Of a DNA stretch of 6,872 bases, positions 1 to 5,180 are shown piece by piece. The position numbers and the translations under genes are program-made. The stretch spans positions 1-6,872 of the forward strand of contig JAADCY010000070.1 of NCBI GenBank assembly GCA_013154205.1. Direction: 5' to 3'. Below the pieces are notes generated by a model. The model did no database searches and had not been told where the DNA came from. It worked only from the letters and a program-made list of their open reading frames with translations. This DNA is from Thermoproteota archaeon (GTDB lineage Archaea > Thermoproteota > Thermoprotei_A > Sulfolobales > Desulfurococcaceae). Position 1 is the stretch's first letter. Each line of letters starts with the position of its first letter.

Positions 1-105
1 TTATATCTATCCTAAAATACTATGAACTATGTAAAACCATTACGTTCACAATAGTAACATTACTGTGCTAACTTATTAGTATATCAGCCCCAGCAGGTGT
101 GTTAA
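1..105 (+). promoter_or_regulatory. AT-rich upstream region of the propeller gene
   Basis: This stretch has no convincing gene. Frame 1 is closed by a TAA at 103-105, directly before the TTG start at 106, so the downstream protein cannot extend upstream in its own frame. TATA-like strings are visible at 1-8 (TTATATCT) and around 71-85 (CTTATTAG, TAGTATATC). Because the gene appears to use a Shine-Dalgarno site at 95-99, transcription should start upstream of that, which favours a box near the left edge. The exact promoter element cannot be assigned from the sequence alone. Confidence 0.3.
95..99 (+). promoter_or_regulatory. Ribosome binding site AGGTG deciding the TTG start at 106
   Basis: AGGTG matches the archaeal anti-Shine-Dalgarno complement (GAGGTGATC) and sits six bases before TTG 106. 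The next in-frame candidate, ATG at 133, has no comparable upstream site. This supports TTG 106 as the start codon. Confidence 0.6.
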
Positions 106-2064
106 TTGAGTGAAAGAGTATTCATTTCACCGATGATAATAGAGGAAAACATACTGGGAGAAGAGCCCGAGCCAAGCAGGCCTAGACAGGTATATGTTTT
201 CAAGGATAAAGAAGAAGTTTATCCAGGGCTAGCCTATAGCCGGGCATTTGTATATGCGAGAACCGGTGGTCTTGAAAGATTTTATTTAAAACAAGTATCA
301 GGCGTTTACCACTTATTCCATAATGAGAGAAGCCTTGCAGCCGTTTATGGTTTGATATACAATATTGCAGGCACAATTCAGAGAATAGGCATAGCTATAC
401 AGCTTCCTGATTATACGCATAGTTTCATAGTGTTAGAAGGAGTTAACCCTGTCTACGAGCTAACGGAGTATAAGACAGGATTCCTTTCAAAGAAGATATG
501 CATTCCTAAAAGGATCGATGTAGGCTTATCGGGCGATAGACTAGTAGCATACATACGTTCAGTCACCGCTGAAAACGAGAGATGCGAAGACATAACAGTA
601 TACGAGAAATCCCCGGGGAAGTTCTCGATCAAAAAAGTCGGTAATGGCGTGCCTCTAGGCTGGAACGGTAAATGGTTTACCTACCTTGAGATTAAGAAGG
701 ACAACATTGTGCTGAACTCATTCGTCCTAGGCGAGTGGAGGAAACACACTCTACCGAAATCAGTTATATCAGAAAGATACCGTGTTCCCGGGGCAATGGC
801 TTACTATGACGGGGAACACATAGTCCTCAACAACGGCTACGAACTAGTAGGGATCGATCTGGACAAAGCAGTGAGTCTATGGCGTAAAACCTTCGGGGAA
901 AACGTGCATACACCATTAATCGCTGTTGAGAACAAGGAGATAATAGCGTTTAAAGACAAAGAACTATACCTCCTAAACGTCGAGACGGGCGCACCTATAT
1001 GGAAACAACAATTCGATAAACAAATAACCGCTGCAGGCCTCGGTAACCGCTACCTGGGCGTTGCAACAAACGATATACTCTACATCTATGAGAGAATAAT
1101 GAACAGATTCAGACTCATAGGTAGATACAAGGTTCCCGGTCTAATCAACGGTATAAGCATATATGAGAAAAGCGAGGACGAACAAACCGCTTTGATAGGA
1201 TACATATCGCCGGACGAAGTACCACACGTTATACAGGCCAACTTCGCAGAATCAATAGGGTTCAGGATCAAAGACTTCGAGATAGCATCCGGTGGGACCG
1301 CGGAATATGAGATCATGGAGGTAACTCCTACGGTAGAACTAATAAGAAAACCGCGTGCACAGCTTAAGATCATATCGGAAAGCAATAGGATCATAATCAT
1401 TGATAGAGGTAGCCCGCCAGGCACATATACAGCGACTGTTCTCGTAAAGATTTCTGGTTTTCTACCAATTATCGAAGATATTAAGATCGTTGTGAAGAAG
1501 CTGGAGAGTGCATTCAGAGAAATCAGGATACAGCCTAAGATTGTCCCAGGAGTACTTGGACCGTTTGTTCCTGTAACAGTTGATCCCTTGGTTGAACTGG
1601 ACGATCTATATATTGTAGCGACAAGTGATGATGGGAACTTATATGGAACAACAACTGTCCATCAAGACCTCCGCGTCGGGAGGAAAGTATTGCCGCTATA
1701 TATTCTCTGGGCAAAAACCGGTGTGTATCAGGCAAAGATATCAATTGTTGCGAGAAGCCGTAGGAGACAAATATATGAGGAGATAAGGGCTAAGATCCTC
1801 GCAGATTTCGATATACCGCCCTTCCACCTCAGAGTAACAGGAACAACTGCATATATATGGTCGCCGTTCGATATTGATGCGGCGAAAATCATATTTGAGA
1901 GCCGCGAAGCGGAATACACTATCATTCAGGATCTAAGGAAGGGTTGGAACGAGATAGATACTCATGGAATGATACCTGACAGAGTAAGGATTAGGCTGAA
2001 GAGCGGGATAGAGTATATTGTCTGGAGGGGTCTCAGCTGGATCCAGTTGAGGAGATCAGAATAA
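106..2064 (+). CDS. Hypothetical protein: PQQ-like beta-propeller plus Ig-like modules
   Basis: I do not recognise a named family. The 652-residue product starts at TTG and is rich in short beta-strands throughout. Residues about 240-330 resemble PQQ/WD-type propeller blades: a 'G(I)DLD' strand, then 'SLWRKTF', then 'LYLLNVETGAPIWK'. The propeller probably spans about 30-385. Residues about 385-465, 468-565 and 566-645 read as consecutive beta-sandwich (Ig or cadherin-like) modules, the first with a 'PPGTYTATVLV' strand pair. There is no signal peptide and no membrane helix in this frame, although Ig-like repeats in archaea are often on surface proteins. The last bases overlap another frame encoding a hydrophobic helix, so this protein might be membrane-anchored if a frameshift or sequencing indel is involved. 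It faces the pheS operon convergently and shares no obvious function with it. A structural or scaffold role is only a guess. Confidence 0.85.
   Translation: MSERVFISPMIIEENILGEEPEPSRPRQVYVFKDKEEVYPGLAYSRAFVYARTGGLERFYLKQVSGVYHLFHNERSLAAVYGLIYNIAGTIQRIGIAIQLPDYTHSFIVLEGVNPVYELTEYKTGFLSKKICIPKRIDVGLSGDRLVAYIRSVTAENERCEDITVYEKSPGKFSIKKVGNGVPLGWNGKWFTYLEIKKDNIVLNSFVLGEWRKHTLPKSVISERYRVPGAMAYYDGEHIVLNNGYELVGIDLDKAVSLWRKTFGENVHTPLIAVENKEIIAFKDKELYLLNVETGAPIWKQQFDKQITAAGLGNRYLGVATNDILYIYERIMNRFRLIGRYKVPGLINGISIYEKSEDEQTALIGYISPDEVPHVIQANFAESIGFRIKDFEIASGGTAEYEIMEVTPTVELIRKPRAQLKIISESNRIIIIDRGSPPGTYTATVLVKISGFLPIIEDIKIVVKKLESAFREIRIQPKIVPGVLGPFVPVTVDPLVELDDLYIVATSDDGNLYGTTTVHQDLRVGRKVLPLYILWAKTGVYQAKISIVARSRRRQIYEEIRAKILADFDIPPFHLRVTGTTAYIWSPFDIDAAKIIFESREAEYTIIQDLRKGWNEIDTHGMIPDRVRIRLKSGIEYIVWRGLSWIQLRRSE
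2049..2057 (+). promoter_or_regulatory. Strong Shine-Dalgarno-like site before the stop of the propeller gene
   Basis: GAGGAGATC differs at one base from GAGGTGATC, the perfect complement of the archaeal 16S 3' end. It lies inside the last codons of the propeller gene. No ATG, GTG or TTG follows at usable spacing in any frame; the nearest in-frame codons of the small hydrophobic frame are ATA (2061) and ATC (2064). It may drive initiation at a rare start codon, promote frameshifting, or be coincidence. Confidence 0.35.
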
Positions 2065-2159
2065 TCATCGTAATAACGGGTTTTCTAGCATTACTACTGG
2101 AGATCATTGCATTAGTATTCGAGAGAAAATCAAACATGGGCGCGGATAAAGACAAATAA
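2061..2159 (+). CDS. Possible small membrane protein or C-terminal membrane anchor
   Basis: This frame is -1 relative to the propeller gene and is open from 1995 to the TAA at 2157-2159. From 2061 it reads IIVITGFLALLLEIIALVF followed by ERKSN and a Lys/Asp-rich tail, a typical single membrane helix with a positively charged C-terminal flank. Just upstream the frame reads DPVEEIR, a plausible polar linker. No ATG, GTG or TTG lies in the open stretch before ATG 2136, which is already past the helix. The coordinates given assume a rare AUA start after the site at 2049-2057 and would yield 32 residues. The alternative is that it forms the C-terminus of the preceding 652-residue protein through a -1 shift, real or caused by an assembly error. 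The helix and charge pattern are seen directly; expression is inferred. Its last 30 bases overlap the opposite-strand microprotein gene. Confidence 0.35.
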   Translation: MIIVITGFLALLLEIIALVFERKSNMGADKDK

Positions 2160-2279
2160 CTCATCGACAAGCTTCTCCAGCCGTTCAAGCCTCTTTTTGA
2201 TATCATCGATCTCTTTTTCTAGAACAGCTACTCGTTCATCCAAGGTAAGATTTTTCTCTACATCCTGGTTTTCATCCAA
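2130..2279 (-). CDS. 49-residue coiled-coil microprotein
   Basis: A TTG start at 2279, two bases after the radical SAM stop codon and preceded by GGTGGA, opens a 49-codon frame ending in TGA at 2132-2130. Residues 13-45 form an unbroken heptad pattern with hydrophobic residues at L13, V17, L20, I24, I27, L31, L34, V38, L41 and I45. The a positions are mostly beta-branched (V17, I24, V38, I45) and the d positions mostly Leu (L13, L20, L34, L41). Such geometry is known to favour parallel two-stranded coils. The g/e' pairs R16-E21, E23-K28 and R30-E35 are all attractive. The N-terminus is acidic and polar, and the C-terminus (LFVFIRAHV) is hydrophobic. As last gene of the pheS operon it may be a small dimerising subunit or partner of an operon protein, but the function is unknown. 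I recognise no named family. Confidence 0.72.
   Translation of the reverse strand: MDENQDVEKNLTLDERVAVLEKEIDDIKKRLERLEKLVDELFVFIRAHV
2191..2220 (+). terminator. Possible oligo-T terminators for the rightward unit
   Basis: Two T5 runs (2194-2198 and 2214-2218) lie 35-60 bases after the last rightward stop codon at 2159. Crenarchaeal termination commonly uses oligo-T tracts in the non-template strand without a hairpin. The tracts coincide with AAA/AAG lysine codons of the opposite-strand coiled-coil gene, so they may be only a coding by-product. Confidence 0.3.
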
Positions 2280-2281
2280 TA

Positions 2282-3262
2282 TTATCCACCCATGAATATA
2301 TCCAGGCTCTTCTTAGGTATAAAGTAGATTTCTGAAGACCAATTAATCTTCTCCAATCTACCCTGTTCGACTAGTCTTTCAGCATACACTACGCCTTCAT
2401 TACCATATACTTTAATGACCTCCTTGACGCTTAATGGTTTTCTCAGTACATGATTGTATATGCTCTCTTCAATATCTCCCGCTAAGATAATGTTTTGCTC
2501 AGGAGTCGAACTACATATCTTTACGTCAATACCTTCTTCTTCGAGAATCTTACGTGCCTTGACAAGCTGCTTCCCTCTAAGAGGCTTTATGTCAGGAGTT
2601 CTTCCAGGCCTATTTATGGTTTTGAGAAAAACTTTACTGATCCCAATACTATTGAGGGTCGCTACGAGTTCTAGGAGGTAGCGTGATTCACCGGGATTAA
2701 ACCATTCATTCCTAAACATGTTTACTTCAGCATAGATTTTCCGCTTAGCGTATTTGGGTAGGGAATGTATAGTTTTTCTGAGAAGGTATATCTTGGCTCT
2801 ATCGAGAGGATCGATTAAGAGCTTGCGTGGTTCCCCGACTACATCTAATGGTATGAGGATGTAATCCGTTGTTCTAAATACGGGTTCTACCCATTTCTCG
2901 GCAAGCATATATCCTGTAGTTCTCAGGACAACTCGTTCTGAACATCCATAGTTCAACGAGATCTTCTTTACTTTCTCAATTATTAGGGGTGTGTGAAAGT
3001 TGAGGAGGGGATCACCCATGCCCCATATCATGATAGTATTGTAGACGCATCCATTCAAGCATATGAATTCATCGAGTTCTTCTGATATTTTTTCTGGCGA
3101 AACATAGAGTTGAGGCTGAACGGTTTTCTTGAAATACCAGGGCGTTATGGGGCAGTATATACAGTTATACGGGCATTTCCTCGGCGGCATTAAGGGGTCT
3201 ATACCTAACGAGTAGCCCCAGCACCTGCTGGGATGAGGGCCGTAGATACACTTAATTTTCAT
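2282..3262 (-). CDS. Radical SAM protein, COG0731-like, unknown substrate
   Basis: The 326-residue protein carries the radical SAM cluster motif CX3CX2C at C30, C34 and C37 (CPYNCIYC), and GMGDPLLN at 81-88, the equivalent of the SAM-binding GxGEPL motif with Asp replacing Glu. The N-terminal YGPHPSRCWGYSLGID resembles the GPVPSRRLGxSLGVD signature of COG0731 proteins, which are often loosely labelled wyosine synthetases. The Cys layout does not match the archaeal TYW1/Taw1 enzyme, whose second-cluster cysteines precede the radical SAM motif at different spacing, so I do not call it Taw1. Residues about 272-322 look like a winged-helix nucleic-acid-binding domain. Additional cysteines at 5, 14, 68, 72, 107 and 250 could serve an auxiliary cluster, but this is speculative. 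The ATG follows the methyltransferase stop by six bases and has a GGGGAT-type ribosome site. Operon context favours an RNA-related role. Confidence 0.88.
   Translation of the reverse strand: MKIKCIYGPHPSRCWGYSLGIDPLMPPRKCPYNCIYCPITPWYFKKTVQPQLYVSPEKISEELDEFICLNGCVYNTIMIWGMGDPLLNFHTPLIIEKVKKISLNYGCSERVVLRTTGYMLAEKWVEPVFRTTDYILIPLDVVGEPRKLLIDPLDRAKIYLLRKTIHSLPKYAKRKIYAEVNMFRNEWFNPGESRYLLELVATLNSIGISKVFLKTINRPGRTPDIKPLRGKQLVKARKILEEEGIDVKICSSTPEQNIILAGDIEESIYNHVLRKPLSVKEVIKVYGNEGVVYAERLVEQGRLEKINWSSEIYFIPKKSLDIFMGG
2285..2290 (-). promoter_or_regulatory. Ribosome binding site GGTGGA for the coiled-coil gene
   Basis: On the minus strand GGTGGA occupies the last two sense codons of the radical SAM gene and stands five bases before the TTG at 2279. 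It supports translation of the microprotein from that TTG and suggests coupling to the upstream gene. Confidence 0.5.
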
Positions 3263-3268
3263 CGCTAC

Positions 3269-4516
3269 TTATCCCCGCGTGTTCTTTAGTAACGCGATGA
3301 AGAAGCCTTGAGAATTATGTATGTGCGGCATTATCCTGGCGACTCTATCTGATGATTTAAAGCCTTGATAAGGATTAGAAAGTCTTTTGTCATCAATTCT
3401 CAAGGGTTCTGCAAGTCCCTCATCGATCAACCGGTCAACTATTATTTCGCCTTCAAGTGGATGTATACTACATGTTATATACTCTATTAGTCTGACTTTG
3501 TTTAGTAATAGGTTTTTAAGAATAGAATATTGTACCTCATGATAGTATCTGAGCTTATCCTTCCTCATGATGCTTAGCTTGATAGCTGGATCCGATGATA
3601 CTGCACCGCTCCCACTACACGGAGCATCAACGATTGCGAGATCAAATCTAGATCCATTGATATGGATGATGCTTGAATCAGCATTTATAAGAACTACTAA
3701 GTGTTTATTCACGCCGAGTCTATTGAGGAGTTCTTTTTCAGTTAGAAGTCTTCTTAAAGACTTATCAATTGCTAACGCGCTGATCCTATTATTTGCCAAC
3801 ATGAAGGCCTGGCTTAACTTGTTACCAGGAGCGCTACAGGCATCAAGTAATCTCCTGTATTTCTCTAGTGGGAGTATATCAATGGCTAATGCGCTTGCGA
3901 GATCCTGAGAGACAACAACTCCTTTTCTGACGGCCTCAATACCTCTGAGAGAACCCCATTTGGGATGTTCAACGTAGACCATGTAATCGACTAGATGGCT
4001 TCGTGATACTACGACGCCGTTCTCCTCGAGAAGACTAATAGCTTCTTCAGGGGTTGTTTTAAGAGTATTTATTCTAAGCCATCGTTTCTTCTCATTAAGC
4101 TTTCTAAGCATTTTTTCCAATTCACGTTTATCCATGAGGCTCAATAGATCCTTTACAAGGTACTCCGGAAAACCATACAGTATGCTGAGTTTCTTCGATA
4201 TTGACAGCCTAGGTGCTTCTTCTCTTAGTTTTTTCTGAAGTTGTTTCACACTGAATCCTAGAGAAGCGAAATAGGCGGCTAGGCCTGCCGGGTTTGTTCC
4301 ATAGCCGTATTTCGCTGATAGCCATCTTATACCGTAATAATATGTTATGAAGTACCAGCCGACTTTGTAGAATGTTTTCAATAGCCATTTAGGCACATGA
4401 TACCTTGTAGTGATCGTTTTGAATGCTTTATCGTAGCTGACATGTGTAGCTAGGATATGTTTTAGCAAGAGTGTAAGAAAGAATTGAAGTTCGTGGGATG
4501 GAGGCGTTGTCTCCAA
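3269..4516 (-). CDS. NOL1/NOP2/Sun-family RNA m5C methyltransferase
   Basis: The 415-residue product is a class I SAM-dependent enzyme that should methylate C5 of cytosine in tRNA or rRNA. Visible motifs are the RxNTLK element at 148-153, motif I DACSAPGNK at 225-233, the SAM-contacting acid D251, D280 near motif III, motif IV DAPCSG (C300), motif VI TCS (C349), and the family's C-terminal PHxxxxxGFFIA at 397-408. Both cysteines of the family mechanism are present: C349 as nucleophile and C300 for product release. Motif I has Asn232 where Gly is usual. About 140 residues precede the catalytic core, longer than minimal archaeal Trm4-like enzymes and reminiscent of the N-terminal RNA-binding part of RsmB/RsmF. 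No PUA domain is evident. The start is TTG, nine bases after the HARP stop. The exact target base cannot be told from sequence. Confidence 0.93.
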   Translation of the reverse strand: METTPPSHELQFFLTLLLKHILATHVSYDKAFKTITTRYHVPKWLLKTFYKVGWYFITYYYGIRWLSAKYGYGTNPAGLAAYFASLGFSVKQLQKKLREEAPRLSISKKLSILYGFPEYLVKDLLSLMDKRELEKMLRKLNEKKRWLRINTLKTTPEEAISLLEENGVVVSRSHLVDYMVYVEHPKWGSLRGIEAVRKGVVVSQDLASALAIDILPLEKYRRLLDACSAPGNKLSQAFMLANNRISALAIDKSLRRLLTEKELLNRLGVNKHLVVLINADSSIIHINGSRFDLAIVDAPCSGSGAVSSDPAIKLSIMRKDKLRYYHEVQYSILKNLLLNKVRLIEYITCSIHPLEGEIIVDRLIDEGLAEPLRIDDKRLSNPYQGFKSSDRVARIMPHIHNSQGFFIALLKNTRG

Positions 4517-4521
4517 TACTT

Positions 4522-4527
4522 ATCACT
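4522..4527 (-). promoter_or_regulatory. Ribosome binding site AGTGAT for the methyltransferase TTG start
   Basis: AGTGAT overlaps the TAG stop codon of the HARP gene and lies five bases upstream of TTG 4516. It matches the GGTGAT consensus at five of six positions. The first internal Met of the methyltransferase is residue 128, so TTG is the only sensible start for a full-length protein. Confidence 0.5.
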
Positions 4528-5167
4528 AGCCCAGACTCTCTAGCATCATTTCTATCCGGTTAACGAAACTAATTGGATCTATGTATCTTACCCCTAGTTC
4601 TCTACACATCCTCATTATTCCTTCATCATTTGTTACGACTTCGCCTCCGAGTTCGAAAGCCAGTATTATAATGTCTAGATCAACGTCGGTGTCAACAATT
4701 CCTTTTCTAGTTGCTTCACGGTATTTTTCCCTCAGGTCATGAATGGATTCCGCAAGGATCGCGTCGAGCTCGTCCTCTTGTTTCGCCTCATATCCTAGCT
4801 TGATCGTTTTTCTAACCATGTCTTCAGCGACTCGCAAGCCCTTCGTTATCCTTGTCTTTAAGTCTTTGATCCAGTTGCTGAGAATTATCGCTGGAAGCTT
4901 TATCCCGTATAGATCTGGGCTTCTAACTGTTAGAACAGATATCAGTTTATCTACAACTGTTTTATCGACTTTGTTTCTAATCAAAAATCTTCGTAGCTCC
5001 TCAGCAGTGGTAGGCGGTATGTACAGGCTTAATCCAAGCCTTGCACGAGCCTTGGCCAGAAGATCTATTAGTGCTATGATCGTGTCATTCAGGGTGTTGG
5101 TTCCCAGTTTTTCCCTAAGCCTCGGATCGGTAAAAGCACTCGTATCCAGTACGTAGATATCGGGCAT
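4526..5167 (-). CDS. HARP-family PIN ribonuclease (RNA-free RNase P homologue, UPF0278)
   Basis: The 213-residue protein begins YVLDTSAFTDP, the N-terminal PIN strand and first catalytic Asp (D8) characteristic of the UPF0278/PIN_5 family. The middle (about 95-150) is helical and ends in HDLREKYREATRKG, which corresponds to the spike region used for oligomerisation in Aquifex HARP. The acidic cluster D159, D161, D163, D165 and the later D181 in VVTNDEGI complete the metal-binding set of PIN nucleases. Aquifex Aq_880 of this family is a protein-only RNase P that removes pre-tRNA 5' leaders. Archaeal members can show the activity in vitro, but in Haloferax and Methanosarcina they were reported not to be the major RNase P. 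The same family has also been labelled 'RNA ligase partner' for its co-occurrence with an RNA ligase; none is visible here. ATG start with a GGGGG ribosome site, 13 bases after pheS. Confidence 0.9.
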   Translation of the reverse strand: MPDIYVLDTSAFTDPRLREKLGTNTLNDTIIALIDLLAKARARLGLSLYIPPTTAEELRRFLIRNKVDKTVVDKLISVLTVRSPDLYGIKLPAIILSNWIKDLKTRITKGLRVAEDMVRKTIKLGYEAKQEDELDAILAESIHDLREKYREATRKGIVDTDVDLDIIILAFELGGEVVTNDEGIMRMCRELGVRYIDPISFVNRIEMMLESLG

Positions 5168-5180
5168 TTTAGCCCCCTTT

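Noticed and set aside
3..110. Hydrophobic frame-3 stretch before the propeller gene (KTITFTIVTLLC, then LISISAPAG) as a decayed signal peptide
   Set aside because: It contains a TAA at 69-71, has no start codon and would need a frame change to join the gene. AT-rich DNA often yields hydrophobic translations by chance.
1086..1925. Minus-strand open frames inside the propeller gene
   Set aside because: The sense frame is a single continuous 652-codon gene with regular beta-strand patterning; the antisense frames have no supporting features.
2282..3262. Assignment of the radical SAM gene as TYW1/Taw1, tempting because of the pheS neighbour
   Set aside because: Taw1 has three extra cluster cysteines at a characteristic spacing before the radical SAM motif. 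Here only C5 and C14 precede it and the signature is of the other COG0731 type.
4743..5156. Plus-strand open frame opposite the HARP gene
   Set aside because: A shadow of a gene with intact family motifs; its translation is dominated by Ser, Leu and Arg, as expected for antisense.
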